Assembly (NCBI RefSeq): GCF_017315735.1
Contig: NZ_JAFLRK010000031.1
Coordinates: 1-64,000 of the forward strand
DNA from: Paracoccus shandongensis
GTDB taxonomy: Bacteria; Pseudomonadota; Alphaproteobacteria; Rhodobacterales; Rhodobacteraceae
Length of the DNA stretch: 64,000 nt
Direction of reading: 5' to 3'
Below, piece after piece: positions 18,188 through 28,297 of the stretch (position 1 is the first letter of the stretch; the number at the start of each line of letters is the position of its first letter). A program made the translations under genes and the position numbers. The notes under the pieces are model-generated. The model ran no database searches and was not told the origin of the DNA. It saw only the letters and a list, made by a program, of their open reading frames with translations.

Positions 18188-19129
18188 ATGATCCGCAAAA
18201 GCCTGACCGCCTCGCTGATGATCGGCGCGGCCCTTGCCGGTCCTGCCGCCGCCGCCGAACCCGACGACTGCCGCCAGGTGGTGCTGTCCGACGTGGGCTG
18301 GACCGACATCACCGCGACCACGGCGCTGGCCTCGACCGTGTTGCAGGCCCTGGGGTATGAGACGGAAACGAAGCTCTTGTCCGTGCCCGTCACCTATACG
18401 GCGCTGTCCACCGACGACGTGGACATCTTCCTGGGCAACTGGATGCCCACGATGGAGGCCGACATCGCCCCCTATCGCGACGCGGGCACGGTGGACACGG
18501 TGCGCACCAACCTGACGGGCGCGAAATACACGCTGGCCACCAACAAGGCGGGCGCGGATCTGGGCATTGCCGATTTCGCCGATATCGCCGAACACAAGGA
18601 CGCGCTGTCAGGCCAGATCTATGGCATCGAGCCCGGCAATGACGGCAACCGCCTGCTGCTGGAGATGGTGGCGGGCGACAAGTTCGGCCTGGGCACCTTC
18701 GAGGTGGTCGAATCCAGCGAACAGGGGATGCTGGCCCAGGTCGCCCGCGCCGATGCGGCGGGCCAGCCGGTGGTCTTCCTGGGGTGGGAACCCCATCCGA
18801 TGAACGCCCAGTTCGACATGACCTATCTGACCGGCGGGGACGAGATCTTCGGCCCCGACCTGGGCGGCGCCGAGGTGCGCACCAACACCCGCCACGGCTA
18901 TGTCGCCGAATGCCCGAACGTCGGCAAGTTCCTGCAGAACCTGGAATTCACCCTGCCCATGGAGAACGAGGTGATGGGCAAGATCCTCAACGACGGCCAG
19001 GATCCGATGGAGGCCGCCAAGGACTGGCTGACGGCCAATCCCGACGCCGCGATGCCCTGGCTGGACGGCGTGACGACCTTTGACGGCAACGACGCGGCCG
19101 CCGCCCTGACCGAAGCCTTGTCCGGCTGA
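18188..19129 (+). CDS. choX: Choline ABC transporter, substrate-binding protein
   Basis: 313 residues. Signal peptide MIRKSLTASLMIGAALAGPAAAA, then an OpuAC-type periplasmic binding domain. Aromatic residues likely to box the quaternary ammonium are seen in DVGWTDI, FLGNWMP and FLGWEPHPM. Delivers choline to the ChoWV membrane complex. It is first of choXWV and divergent from betIBA; the start ATG follows ACAGGGAG at a normal distance. Confidence 0.95.
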   Translation: MIRKSLTASLMIGAALAGPAAAAEPDDCRQVVLSDVGWTDITATTALASTVLQALGYETETKLLSVPVTYTALSTDDVDIFLGNWMPTMEADIAPYRDAGTVDTVRTNLTGAKYTLATNKAGADLGIADFADIAEHKDALSGQIYGIEPGNDGNRLLLEMVAGDKFGLGTFEVVESSEQGMLAQVARADAAGQPVVFLGWEPHPMNAQFDMTYLTGGDEIFGPDLGGAEVRTNTRHGYVAECPNVGKFLQNLEFTLPMENEVMGKILNDGQDPMEAAKDWLTANPDAAMPWLDGVTTFDGNDAAAALTEALSG

Positions 19130-19167
19130 GCGCCGGGCCTTCCATTCCCAAGGACCAAGGACACCGC

Positions 19168-20016
19168 ATGGAGCAACTGACGGCGCTTGTGACAGACAAC
19201 AAGATCCCCGTCGGGCGGACGGCCAAGTCGGTCTTCGACTGGCTGAACGCCCATGCGGCGGGGCTGTTCAACACGATCTCGGGCGCGATCGACTGGCTGA
19301 TCGGCCGCATCCTTGCCGCGCTGGAGGCCCCCCATCCCCTGCTGTTCATCCTGCTGGCCGCCGCGCTGACCTGGGCCTTGCAGCGCAGCTGGAAGACCTG
19401 CCTGCTGGTCGTCCTGGGCCTGCTGTTCATCCTGAACCAGGGTTACTGGGACGAGATGCTGCAATCCCTGACCCTGGTGCTGGCCGCCTGCCTGGTCTGC
19501 ATGGCGATCGGCGTGCCGGTGGGCATCGCCGCCGCGCACCGCCCGCGCCTGTATGCCTGGATGCGCCCGGTGCTGGACCTGATGCAGACGCTGCCGACAT
19601 TCGTCTATCTGATCCCGGCCATCGTCTTCTTCGGCATCGGCATGGTGCCGGGGATGCTGGCCACCGTGATCTTCGTGCTGCCCGCGCCGATCCGGCTGAC
19701 CCAGCTTGGCATAGCCTCGACCCCGCCCGCGCTGATCGAGGCCGCGACCGCCTTTGGCGCCACCCCGCGCCAATTGCTGTGGAAGGTGGAACTGCCAAGC
19801 GCCCTGCCGCAGATTATGGCCGGGTTGAACCAGACCATCATGCTGTCGCTATCCATGGTCGTGATCGCCGCGCTTGTCGGCGCATCGGGCCTTGGCGTGC
19901 CGGTCGTGCGGGCGCTGAACAGCGTGAACACCTCGCTTGGCTTTGAATCGGGTTTCGTGATCGTGGTCGTCGCGATCCTGCTGGACCGGATGCTGCGGAT
20001 GGAGGGTCGGAAATGA
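19168..20016 (+). CDS. choW: Choline ABC transporter, permease
   Basis: 282 residues with an N-terminal amphipathic part and about six to seven membrane helices. The ABC-binding EAA loop is EAATAFGATPRQLLWKVELPSALPQI. It belongs to the ProW/OpuAB type. AAGGA precedes the ATG at 19168; the stop overlaps the choV start (ATGA). Confidence 0.95.
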   Translation: MEQLTALVTDNKIPVGRTAKSVFDWLNAHAAGLFNTISGAIDWLIGRILAALEAPHPLLFILLAAALTWALQRSWKTCLLVVLGLLFILNQGYWDEMLQSLTLVLAACLVCMAIGVPVGIAAAHRPRLYAWMRPVLDLMQTLPTFVYLIPAIVFFGIGMVPGMLATVIFVLPAPIRLTQLGIASTPPALIEAATAFGATPRQLLWKVELPSALPQIMAGLNQTIMLSLSMVVIAALVGASGLGVPVVRALNSVNTSLGFESGFVIVVVAILLDRMLRMEGRK

Positions 20017-21086
20017 CCGACGCACCGAATGCCGTCGAATTCGACCGCGTCAGCATCGTCTTCGGCGACCACCCGGAAACCGCCCTGCCGCTGATGGACC
20101 AGGGCAAGGAACGGGGCGAAATCCGCGCGGCCACCGGCCAGGTGCTGGGCGTCCACGACTGTTCCCTGACCGTCCGCCAGGGAGAGATCCTGGTGCTGAT
20201 GGGCCTGTCGGGGTCCGGCAAGTCCACCCTGCTGCGCGCGGTCAACGCGCTGAACCACGTCTGCCGGGGCGAGGTGCGTGTCTGGGACGGGCAGAAGATG
20301 ATCTCGGTTAGCGGGGCGGGGAAACGCGCCTTGCGCGACATCCGGTTGCGCCATGTTGCGATGGTGTTCCAGCAGTTCGGCCTGCTGCCCTGGCGCACCG
20401 TGCGCGAGAACGTGGGCCTTGGGCTGGAACTGGCGGGGATGCCCGCGGCCGACCGCAAGGCGCGCGTGGACCACCAGCTGGACACCGTGGGCCTGACCGA
20501 ATGGGCCGAACGCAAGGTGGGCGATCTGTCGGGCGGGATGCAGCAGCGCGTGGGCCTGGCCCGCGCCTTCGCCACCGAGGCCCCGATCCTTCTGATGGAC
20601 GAGCCCTTCAGCGCGCTGGATCCCCTGATCCGCACGCGCCTGCAGGACGAATTGCTGGAATTGCAGGCCAAGACGCGGCGCACCATCATCTTCGTCAGCC
20701 ACGACCTGGACGAGGCCTTCAAGCTGGGCAACCGCATCGCCCTGATGGAGGGCGGGCGCATCGTCCAGATCGGCACCGCGCGCGACATCATCGCCAACCC
20801 GATCAACGCCTATGTCGCCGATTTCGTGGCCCACATGAACCCCCTGGGCGTGCTGACCGCCGCCGATGTGGCCCTGCCGGGCCAGGCGCAGGGTGTTCCC
20901 GTCCCCCGCGACATGCCGGTGCGCCAGGTCATGGGCCTTCTGGCCGACCGCCCCGCCCTGCCTGTCGAGGGCGGCGGCTGCATCACCCGTGACGCGGTCC
21001 TGGCCCGGCTGATCGACCCCCAGGGGCGGTCACCTGTTCTGCCGGTCCCGGCGATGCCGGATCGGCAGCGCCAGCCCCAGGGGTAA
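20013..21086 (+). CDS. choV: Choline ABC transporter, ATP-binding protein
   Basis: 357 residues of the ProV type. Walker A GLSGSGKST, Q-loop VFQQFGLLPW, signature LSGGMQQR, Walker B ILLMDEPFSAL and H-loop FVSHDLDE are all intact. A C-terminal region of about 75 residues follows NPLGVL and resembles a shortened CBS-like regulatory domain. Energises choline import with ChoX and ChoW. Confidence 0.95.
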   Translation: MTDAPNAVEFDRVSIVFGDHPETALPLMDQGKERGEIRAATGQVLGVHDCSLTVRQGEILVLMGLSGSGKSTLLRAVNALNHVCRGEVRVWDGQKMISVSGAGKRALRDIRLRHVAMVFQQFGLLPWRTVRENVGLGLELAGMPAADRKARVDHQLDTVGLTEWAERKVGDLSGGMQQRVGLARAFATEAPILLMDEPFSALDPLIRTRLQDELLELQAKTRRTIIFVSHDLDEAFKLGNRIALMEGGRIVQIGTARDIIANPINAYVADFVAHMNPLGVLTAADVALPGQAQGVPVPRDMPVRQVMGLLADRPALPVEGGGCITRDAVLARLIDPQGRSPVLPVPAMPDRQRQPQG

Positions 21087-21252
21087 GAGGGCCTGCGCAT
21101 CCGCAAGGTCCGCGCCTGTCGCGACCAGGGGATGATCGGCCCTGCCGCCTGGGCAAGCGATTGCAACGGCTGCATGTCAGGAACGTTGCAGCTATGGCAT
21201 CCGCCGGTTGGCCCCTTTAAAAGGCGGCAAAACGGTCATCGAAGGCAGGTTC

Positions 21253-22416
21253 ATGAAAATCATCGTTCTGGGCGGAGACGGTTTCTGCGGCTGGCCGACG
21301 GCGCTGCATCTTTCGGCGCGGGGCCACGACGTGATCATCGTGGACAACCTGTCGCGCCGCAAGATCGACGTGGAGCTTGAGGTGAACAGCCTGACCCCGA
21401 TCCGTCCCCTGGGCGAACGCGTGCGCGCCTGGCACGAGCTGACCAACCACACGATCCGGGTGGAAAACTTCACCGTGGGCAAGCATTACCACCGCCTGCT
21501 GACCCTGCTGCGTGACGAAAAGCCCGACGCGGTGATCCATTTCGCCGAACAGCGCGCCGCGCCCTATTCGATGAAATCCAGCTGGCACAAGCGTTACACG
21601 GTCAACAACAACCTCAACGCCACCAACGACGTTCTGGCCGCCATCGTGGAAAGCGGGCAGGACATCCACCTGGTCCACCTGGGCACGATGGGCGTCTATG
21701 GCTATGGCACGGCGGGGATGAAGATCCCCGAAGGATACCTGGACGTGGTGATCGAGACAGAGAACGGTCCCCACCGGCAAGAGATCCTGTATCCCGCCAA
21801 TCCGGGCTCGATCTATCACATGACCAAGACCCAGGATCAGTTGTTCTTCTTCTATTACAACAAGAACGACGGCGTGCGGATCACCGACCTGCACCAGGGC
21901 ATCGTCTGGGGCACCCAGACCAGCGAGACGCGCATGGACGACCGGCTGATCAACCGCTTCGACTATGACGGCGATTACGGCACGGTGCTGAACCGTTTCC
22001 TGATGCAGGCGGCCATCGGCTATCCGCTGACGGTGCATGGCACGGGCGGACAGACCCGCGCCTTCATCCATATCCAGGACACCTGCCGCTGCATCGAGCT
22101 GGCGCTGACGAACCCGCCCGCGCGCGGCGACCGCGTCAGCATCCTGAACCAGATGACCGAAACCCACCGCGTCCGCGACCTGGCCCGGATGATCGCCGAC
22201 CAGACCGGGGTCGAGGTCGCTTTCCTGAAAAACCCCCGCAACGAGGCGGACGAGAACGACCTGCATGTCGCCAACGACCGCTTCCTCGGCCTGGGGCTGG
22301 AGCCGATCAAGCTGCAGGACGGCCTGCTGGCCGAGGTCCAGGAAATCGCCCGCAAATACGCCGACCGCTGCGACCGGGAAAAGATCCCCTGCGTGTCGCA
22401 ATGGCGGACGGCGTAA
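21253..22416 (+). CDS. sqdB: UDP-sulfoquinovose synthase
   Basis: 387 residues of the SDR-extended epimerase superfamily. Converts UDP-glucose plus sulfite to UDP-sulfoquinovose, the head-group donor for the sulfolipid SQDG. The NAD-binding motif [14 protein letters not shown] starts at residue 7; the catalytic Thr lies in [11 protein letters not shown] and the Tyr-Lys pair in YHMTK. The segments [31 protein letters not shown] and [15 protein letters not shown] are typical of SQD1/SqdB. The start at 21253 has a GGCAGG site; the upstream extension is not conserved-looking. No sqdC/sqdD-like glycosyltransferase is next to it. Confidence 0.9.
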   Translation: MKIIVLGGDGFCGWPTALHLSARGHDVIIVDNLSRRKIDVELEVNSLTPIRPLGERVRAWHELTNHTIRVENFTVGKHYHRLLTLLRDEKPDAVIHFAEQRAAPYSMKSSWHKRYTVNNNLNATNDVLAAIVESGQDIHLVHLGTMGVYGYGTAGMKIPEGYLDVVIETENGPHRQEILYPANPGSIYHMTKTQDQLFFFYYNKNDGVRITDLHQGIVWGTQTSETRMDDRLINRFDYDGDYGTVLNRFLMQAAIGYPLTVHGTGGQTRAFIHIQDTCRCIELALTNPPARGDRVSILNQMTETHRVRDLARMIADQTGVEVAFLKNPRNEADENDLHVANDRFLGLGLEPIKLQDGLLAEVQEIARKYADRCDREKIPCVSQWRTA

Positions 22417-22426
22417 GGGAACGACT

Positions 22427-22443
22427 CCGCCCGGCCCGGGCGG
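22427..22443. terminator. Hairpin between convergent sqdB and M48 protease genes
   Basis: Perfect 7-bp stem CCGCCCG/CGGGCGG with a GCC loop, 10 bp after the sqdB stop and 7 bp before the stop of the opposing gene. No clear T-run, so intrinsic termination is plausible but not certain. Confidence 0.5.
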
Positions 22444-22450
22444 GGGTAGG

Positions 22451-23287
22451 TCACCTGGTGCCCGACGGCCCGCCTGATTTCATCTGATCCACCGTTGCCA
22501 GAACAACGGCCAGACGCTTGGCATCGGCAGGATGCGTTCCCCAGAACGACAGCTTCCCGCCTTGGGACCGCGCCGCTTCGTCGCGCGCGAAGAACCTTGC
22601 CCCCTTGACCGGGTCATAGCCTGCCGCGGCGGCGATGCGGGTGCCCAGCATGTCGCTTTCCAGTTCGTAGGTCTGCGAATAGGCCTTCTGGCCGATCGCG
22701 GCCCCGATCTCCATGTTGCGGCCGACCGCGTTCGGATCATGGCTTTGCCCCGCCGAGGCGGCTTCGGCATTGGCATAGGCGGTCAGGGCACCCAGGATCA
22801 GGGCGCCGGCGACCGCCTGTTGCTGCTGCTTGACGATATGCTGGCCGATCAGGTGGCCGTATTCATGGCCCAGGATGAACGCGACCTCGTCATCGCTTTC
22901 GACATCCTGCAGCATCGGCACCGTGAAGCGGATCACGGGATCGCTGTTTCCCGGCCCCGCATAGGTGAAATAGGCGTTCCGTTCGGCCATCTGGCGATCC
23001 AGTTCCAGCTTGACGCGGCAATCCGCGCCCTTCTGGGCCAGTTCGGCCTTGCACAGGGCTTCGGCAACCGGCTGGATGCGGGACGCCACCCGCTGAAAGC
23101 GTGCCTGGGCAAGGGCCGGGCTGGCAGGGCTGCGGGGCGAGGCAGACTTGGCCTCGGCAAACATGGCGGTGGCGCGGGCATTCACGCTGTCATCGACGCC
23201 GGGCAGTTCGTATGTGGTGCCGCAGGCGGTCACCAAGGCCGCAAGGCCGGTCGCGGCAAGGGCGCGGAACACTTGGAAAAAGGTCAT
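22451..23287 (-). CDS. M48 family metalloprotease, predicted lipoprotein
   Basis: 278 residues from the ATG at 23287. The zinc site is HEYGH in FILGHEYGHLIGQH with the third ligand Glu downstream in YELESDMLG. The N-terminus is a hydrophobic signal ending in LVTAC, a plausible lipobox, so it should be anchored in the envelope. BepA/LoiP-type members act on outer-membrane protein assembly; that role is inference. The reading frame could open further upstream, up to 23380, but a terminator-like hairpin lies at 23383-23409 and the shorter start leaves a normal signal peptide; an ATG at 23311 is an alternative. Confidence 0.88.
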   Translation of the reverse strand: MTFFQVFRALAATGLAALVTACGTTYELPGVDDSVNARATAMFAEAKSASPRSPASPALAQARFQRVASRIQPVAEALCKAELAQKGADCRVKLELDRQMAERNAYFTYAGPGNSDPVIRFTVPMLQDVESDDEVAFILGHEYGHLIGQHIVKQQQQAVAGALILGALTAYANAEAASAGQSHDPNAVGRNMEIGAAIGQKAYSQTYELESDMLGTRIAAAAGYDPVKGARFFARDEAARSQGGKLSFWGTHPADAKRLAVVLATVDQMKSGGPSGTR

Positions 23288-23382
23288 CGTGACGGCTGTC
23301 CTGTCAAACATTCGGATGCCATCACGATAGCCTTGGCCGCAGCTGTGCGTGAAACGGTAAGCCCCTAAAATAAGGCACAAAG

Positions 23383-23409
23383 GCCGCGCGAAACGTTGCT
23401 TCGCGCGGC
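23383..23409 (-). terminator. Terminator of the alpha/beta hydrolase gene
   Basis: Perfect 10-bp stem GCCGCGCGAA/TTCGCGCGGC with a 7-nt loop, followed on the minus strand by CTTTGTGCCTTATTTT. It begins 15 bp after the hydrolase stop. Confidence 0.8.
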
Positions 23410-23423
23410 TGCCTGCAGTCGGA

Positions 23424-24242
23424 TCACGCCTGCCGCAGGAACGCCAGCAGATCCTCGGTCAGCCGGTCCGCATGGGTCGCGGTCAGCCCGTGCGGGGCGC
23501 CGCCGTATTCGATCAGCCGGGCGTCCGGCAGCATCGGCGCCAAGCGCCGGGCGGTCGCGGCGATGGGAACGATCTTGTCGCCGGTGCCGTGGATGATCAG
23601 CGTGGGCAGGTTGATGTGGGGAACGTCGCCCGTGAAATCCGTTGTCCCGAAGGCCGTCACGCATTCCAGGGTCGCGCGCGGGCTGGCCATCATCGCCATG
23701 CCCAGGGTCCAGTCCAGGATCTGCTGGCTGACGCCGCTGACCAGCCCCTGCCCGTAGAACTGCTTGAAGAAGTCGGCCAGGAAGGCCGGGCGGTCCTTGC
23801 GCAGGCCCGCCTGGATCCCCTCCAGCAGGTCACGGGAAACGCCCTGGGGATTGCCGTCGGACTTCAGCACGCCCGGCACGACCGAGCCCACGAAGACCGC
23901 CTGCGACACGCCCCCGCCATGGCGGGTCATGTAGCGCGCGACCTCTCCCCCGCCCATGGAAAAGCCGACAAGCGCCGCGTCCGTCAGCCCAAGGCCCTCG
24001 ATCACGGCGGCAAGGTCGTCGGCCAGCGTGTCATAGTCATAGCCGTCCCAGGGCTGGCCGGATCGGCCAAAGCCGCGCCGGTCAGGGGCGATGACGCGGA
24101 ACCCGGCCTCGGCCAGCCGGACGGCCTGGTATTCCCAGCTGTCCCCGTTCAGCGGCCAGCCGTGGATCAACACCACGGGGCGGCCCTGTCCCCAGTCCCT
24201 GACGTAAAGCGTCGTCCCGTCGCGTGTCGTGATCACCGGCAT
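23424..24242 (-). CDS. Alpha/beta hydrolase (non-heme haloperoxidase-like)
   Basis: 272 residues. Nucleophile elbow GFSMGGGE (Ser about residue 95), oxyanion region HGWPLNGDSW, acid Asp in IIHGTGDKIVP and catalytic His in GAPHGLTATH. The overall pattern (RPVVLIHGWPLNGDSWEYQ) is that of cofactor-free chloroperoxidases/esterases, where the peroxidase name reflects a side activity. Start chosen at 24242 because AGGGGAA lies just upstream; the frame extends 14 codons more. No signal peptide. Confidence 0.93.
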   Translation of the reverse strand: MPVITTRDGTTLYVRDWGQGRPVVLIHGWPLNGDSWEYQAVRLAEAGFRVIAPDRRGFGRSGQPWDGYDYDTLADDLAAVIEGLGLTDAALVGFSMGGGEVARYMTRHGGGVSQAVFVGSVVPGVLKSDGNPQGVSRDLLEGIQAGLRKDRPAFLADFFKQFYGQGLVSGVSQQILDWTLGMAMMASPRATLECVTAFGTTDFTGDVPHINLPTLIIHGTGDKIVPIAATARRLAPMLPDARLIEYGGAPHGLTATHADRLTEDLLAFLRQA

Positions 24243-24297
24243 GTCGCGTTCCCCTGATCGTTCGTCACGGAACGCCCGTGCCATGGCGCGGGTTGCG

Positions 24298-24681
24298 TTA
24301 CCGCACCCGCGCCCAGGTCTGGCTTTTGCAGATCAGCCCGCCCGCGACGCAGCCCGACAGGCTCATCCGGTCGCCCTGGACGCTGGCCTTGCCGTTGTAG
24401 ATCTTGTCGTTGGCCGGGCGCCACACCTTGCCCGTGTAGTCGCCGCCGCCCTGCGGGGCCATGTCGATGACGATCTGGCGGCCCAGGTTCGGCGAGCGGT
24501 ATTCGGCACGGTCTTTGAAGGCGCGGGTGATCGTGCCGCAGAAGGCCCCGCCGCAGGGGGCGATGGTGACATGGGCAAAGGCGCCGTTGTCCGGCTGGGT
24601 CTGCCAGACGCCCTCGATCGGGTCGGCGGCGGCGGCGGTGCCGGCCAGCGCAAGGGCTGCGGCGATGATGATGTGGCGCAT
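24298..24681 (-). CDS. DUF2147 domain-containing secreted protein
   Basis: 127 residues: signal peptide MRHIIIAAALALAGTAAAA, then one DUF2147 domain (IEGVWQTQP, GTITRAF, YTGKVWRPANDKIYNGK, LSGCVAGGLICKSQTW). Two Cys pairs may form disulfides. Family members are small envelope proteins of unknown function. The start at 24681 has a perfect GGAGGAA site; an upstream in-frame codon at 24696 does not. Confidence 0.9.
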   Translation of the reverse strand: MRHIIIAAALALAGTAAAADPIEGVWQTQPDNGAFAHVTIAPCGGAFCGTITRAFKDRAEYRSPNLGRQIVIDMAPQGGGDYTGKVWRPANDKIYNGKASVQGDRMSLSGCVAGGLICKSQTWARVR

Positions 24682-24817
24682 GGGTTCCTCCTCCAAGGAT
24701 GGGCGGATGCTGCGCGGGCGCCCGCCCCCCTTGCAAGGGTGACGTCAGGTCGCAGCGCACTTCCGTTCCGCGCGTCCCCGTGGCAAAGGATGCCCGACCC
24801 GCAGACAGGAGAGCGCC

Positions 24818-25534
24818 ATGATCCTTTACCCCGCCATCGACCTGAAGGACGGCAACTGCGTCCGCCTGCTGCGCGGCGAGATGGAGGCCGCGACCGTCTT
24901 CGGCACCGATCCGGCGGCGCAGGCGCGCGCCTTCCAGGACGCGGGTGCGGAATGGCTGCACCTGGTCGATCTGAACGGGGCCTTTGCGGGCCATCCCGTG
25001 AACGCCCCCGCGGTCGAGGCGATCCTGGCCGCCGTCACCATCCCCACCCAGCTTGGCGGCGGCATCCGCGACATGGCGACCATCGAGGGCTGGTTGTCCA
25101 AGGGCCTGTCGCGCGTGATCCTGGGCACCGTCGCGGTGGAAGACCCCGACCTGGTGCGCCAGGCGGCGGCCGCCTTCCCGGGCAAGATCGCCGTCGGCAT
25201 CGACGCGCGGGGGGGGCGCGTGGCGACCCGTGGCTGGGCCACGGAAACGCAGGTGATGGCGACCGACCTGGCGCGGCAGTTCGAGGACGCGGGCGTGGCC
25301 GCCATCATCTATACCGACATCGACCGCGACGGGGCCATGCAGGGCCCCAACATCGCCGCGACGGAAGGATTGGCGCGGGCGATCGGCATTCCGGTCATCG
25401 CCTCGGGCGGGGTGTCGTCGCTGGACGACCTGCGCGCCTTGGCGGAAACGGGCGTGATCGCGGGCGCGATCTCGGGCCGGGCGCTTTATGACGGCGCCAT
25501 CGACCTGGCCGAGGCGCTGGCGCTGCTGCGTTAA
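24818..25534 (+). CDS. hisA: Phosphoribosylformimino-AICAR-P isomerase (histidine biosynthesis)
   Basis: 238-residue TIM barrel catalysing the fourth step of histidine synthesis, an Amadori isomerisation of ProFAR to PRFAR. Catalytic Asp in [14 protein letters not shown] (residue 8) and the second Asp in [14 protein letters not shown]; phosphate-binding loops GGGIRD and ASGGVSSL are intact. CAGGAG precedes the ATG. No other his gene is in the window immediately beside it. Confidence 0.96.
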   Translation: MILYPAIDLKDGNCVRLLRGEMEAATVFGTDPAAQARAFQDAGAEWLHLVDLNGAFAGHPVNAPAVEAILAAVTIPTQLGGGIRDMATIEGWLSKGLSRVILGTVAVEDPDLVRQAAAAFPGKIAVGIDARGGRVATRGWATETQVMATDLARQFEDAGVAAIIYTDIDRDGAMQGPNIAATEGLARAIGIPVIASGGVSSLDDLRALAETGVIAGAISGRALYDGAIDLAEALALLR

Positions 25535-25564
25535 GTCTTCTGGATCGCCGGTGGCGAGCCCGTA

Positions 25565-25583
25565 GGTGGGGTTCCACCCCACC
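25565..25583. terminator. Hairpin between convergent hisA and ferredoxin genes
   Basis: Perfect stem GGTGGGG/CCCCACC with a TTCCA loop, 30 bp after the hisA stop and 34 bp before the opposing stop. No T-run on either side. Confidence 0.5.
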
Positions 25584-25616
25584 CTGCAAGTCGACCAAGC
25601 GGAAAGCTTGCCCCGA

Positions 25617-26009
<393 letters not shown>

Positions 26010-26522
26010 TCAACCGGCAAAGGGAAACTCGCCCGCCGCATCCCAGGGCCCGCCGCGATAGCGCCACAGCAGGAACCCCGTCGCCGTGAAGGGAAAGGGC
26101 TGGAAGCCAGCGGACAGGTCGTCGAACAGCCTTCGGGCGTCCGCCGGGGCGGCCTTGTTCTGGATCGTCACATGCGGCCTGATGCGCTGGCGGTCCTGCG
26201 GGGTCAGGTGATCGGCGAAGATGGCGGACAACGCCGCCCGCAGCCGCTCGATTCCGGGACAGTCGAGGTCATAGGCCACGCCTTTGCCCAAGAACCGCAG
26301 CCCCGCCACGCGGCCCGCGACAGGCGCGGTATCCGCGGCCATCCGGTCCAGTTCCTGCGCGATCCAGCCGATGCGGTCGCCCGGCAGGTGATGAAACAGC
26401 GTCAGATGCGCGGGAATGTGGTTGCGCGCGGCCGGGAAATGCCGCTGCCGCATGGTCTGGAAATGGGCAAAGCTGGCATTGTCCAGTTGCGCGGTCAGGA
26501 TCAGCGGTGCGTCGTCGGACAT
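26010..26522 (-). CDS. 2'-5' RNA ligase family protein (2H phosphoesterase)
   Basis: 170 residues with the two HxTx motifs that define the 2H fold: HLTL (about residue 40) and HVTI (about residue 118). Members act on 2',3'-cyclic phosphates or 2'-5' linkages; a specific substrate is not apparent. The start is taken at 26522 (MSDDAPLI); the longer frame to 26588 would run through the degP terminator and is rejected. Confidence 0.82.
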   Translation of the reverse strand: MSDDAPLILTAQLDNASFAHFQTMRQRHFPAARNHIPAHLTLFHHLPGDRIGWIAQELDRMAADTAPVAGRVAGLRFLGKGVAYDLDCPGIERLRAALSAIFADHLTPQDRQRIRPHVTIQNKAAPADARRLFDDLSAGFQPFPFTATGFLLWRYRGGPWDAAGEFPFAG

Positions 26523-26547
26523 GGCCGGATTGCCCCAGGGATTCGCA

Positions 26548-26582
26548 AGGAAAAGGGGCGGCCCCGCAGGACCGCCCCTTGA
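26548..26582 (-). terminator. Terminator of degP
   Basis: On the minus strand AAGGGGCGG and CCGCCCCTT form a perfect 9-bp stem followed by TTTCCTT, 17 bp after the degP stop. Confidence 0.85.
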
Positions 26583-26598
26583 TGCCACAAGGGCAGGA

Positions 26599-28161
26599 TC
26601 AGCGCTCGCCGACCGGCAGGGCCACGAAGCGCGGCTCGCCGTCGCGGCGCACCAGGACCAGCAGCGACTTGCGGCCCGCCTCGCGCGTTTCGTCGATGCG
26701 GGCGTTCAGGTCGGCGATCGAGGCCACGGGCTGCTGGCCCGCCTCGGTGATGATGTCGCCGGGGGCAAGGCCCTTTTCGGCGGCTTCGCTGGCCGGATCG
26801 ACCTCGCGGACGACCAGGCCCTTCATGTCGCCCTCCAGGCCCATCTCCTGCGCCATCTCGGGCGTCAGGACGGACAGCGACATGCCCAGCACGTCCTGGG
26901 GCGCGGCACTGTTGCCCCTTTCCTGCGGCGACTCGCCGGTGCCTTCCGCCGTTTCGCGGCGGCCCAGCGTCACGGACAGCGTGACCGGGCCGTCCTGGCG
27001 CTGCACCACGACCTCGACGGGTTCGCCGGCAGGCGCTTCGGCCACGCGGCGGACCAGGCTGCGGGTATCCTTGACCTCGGCCCCGGCAAAGCTGGTGATC
27101 ACGTCGCCCGCGCGCATCCCGGCCTCTTTCGCGGGGCCTTCGGGAACGTCCGTCACCATCGCGCCGGATTCGGCGGCCAGGCCAAGCGCCTCGGCCATGT
27201 CGGGGGTCACGTCCTGGATCTTGACGCCCAGCCAGCCGCGCCGGGTTTCGCCGAACTCGCGCAACTGGTCCACGACGGTGGAGACGACGTTGGACGCCAT
27301 GGAAAAGCCGATGCCGATGGACCCGCCGTTGGGCGACAGGATCGCGGTGTTCACGCCCACGACCTCGCCCTGGAGGTTGAACAGCGGCCCGCCCGAATTG
27401 CCGCGGTTGATGGCCGCGTCGGTTTGCAGGTAATCGTCATAGGTGCCCGACAATTCGCGGTTGCGCGCCGACACGATCCCCGAACTGGCCGAAAAGCCCT
27501 GCCCCAGGGGGTTGCCAAGCGCCAGGACCCAATCCCCCACCCGCGCCTCGTCCGAGTTGCCGAACTTCACGAAGGGCAGCGGATCCTTGCTTTCGACCTT
27601 CAGCAGCGCCACGTCGGTGTTGGGGTCGGTGCCCACCACCTTGGCGGGCAGGGTGTTGCCCGAATAGAACTCGATCTCGATCTCGTCCGCGCCCTCGATC
27701 ACGTGGTTGTTGGTGACGATGAAGCCGTCCGCCGAAATCACGAACCCGGACCCGAGCGCGTTCGACCGCTGCGGCATCCGGGGGCCGCCCTGGCCCGGCT
27801 GGCCCGGCAGGCCGGGAATGCCGAAGTCGCGGAACAGGTCGGAAAACGGGCTGCCCTCGGGGAACATCGGCCCGCCCTCGCCCCCGCCGGTCGGCTGGGC
27901 GACCACGGCGCTGGTGGTGATGTTCACGACGGCGGGCGCGACCTGCTGGACCAGATCGGCAAAGCTGTCGGGCATGACCTGGTTTGAACCCGTCGCGGGA
28001 GCCGACAGCGGTTCGTTCTTGTTCGCCGCCTCTTGCGCCTGCTGGCTCGCCTCGGGCGAGATGTCGGGCTGCGGCGCGTCTTGGGCGGCAGCAAAGCCAA
28101 GGCCGACGGTCACGGCCAATGCCGAGGCGGTCAGGAGATGCCGAGGAGAAAGCGTCTTCAT
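26599..28161 (-). CDS. degP: Do/DegP family periplasmic serine endoprotease
   Basis: 520 residues. Signal peptide ends about AAA at residue 26. The trypsin-like triad is His153 (NNHVIEG), Asp183 (NTDVALLKV) and Ser256 (GNSGGP); two PDZ domains follow (about 290-380 and 410-510). A Gly/Pro-rich flexible LA-like loop at about residues 90-130 is typical of Do proteases that form cages. It degrades or refolds misfolded envelope proteins. GAGGAC precedes the ATG. It lies downstream of hflKC but is separated by a terminator. Confidence 0.95.
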   Translation of the reverse strand: MKTLSPRHLLTASALAVTVGLGFAAAQDAPQPDISPEASQQAQEAANKNEPLSAPATGSNQVMPDSFADLVQQVAPAVVNITTSAVVAQPTGGGEGGPMFPEGSPFSDLFRDFGIPGLPGQPGQGGPRMPQRSNALGSGFVISADGFIVTNNHVIEGADEIEIEFYSGNTLPAKVVGTDPNTDVALLKVESKDPLPFVKFGNSDEARVGDWVLALGNPLGQGFSASSGIVSARNRELSGTYDDYLQTDAAINRGNSGGPLFNLQGEVVGVNTAILSPNGGSIGIGFSMASNVVSTVVDQLREFGETRRGWLGVKIQDVTPDMAEALGLAAESGAMVTDVPEGPAKEAGMRAGDVITSFAGAEVKDTRSLVRRVAEAPAGEPVEVVVQRQDGPVTLSVTLGRRETAEGTGESPQERGNSAAPQDVLGMSLSVLTPEMAQEMGLEGDMKGLVVREVDPASEAAEKGLAPGDIITEAGQQPVASIADLNARIDETREAGRKSLLVLVRRDGEPRFVALPVGER

Positions 28162-28297
28162 GCGGATGTCCTCATCTTGCGCAGGATGCCCTGGTCACGA
28201 CATGGGCCGGGGACCGAGGGATATGAAGAAGAAATAGGTGGGCGTTGCAAATAAACCACGCTCTCGGGCAGTGAACTGATCGTGACATTTATTGCAG

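Noticed and set aside
22451-23380. Longer start of the M48 protease at 23380
   Set aside because: It gives a non-signal N-terminus close to the terminator of the neighbouring gene; the start at 23287 begins a lipoprotein signal.
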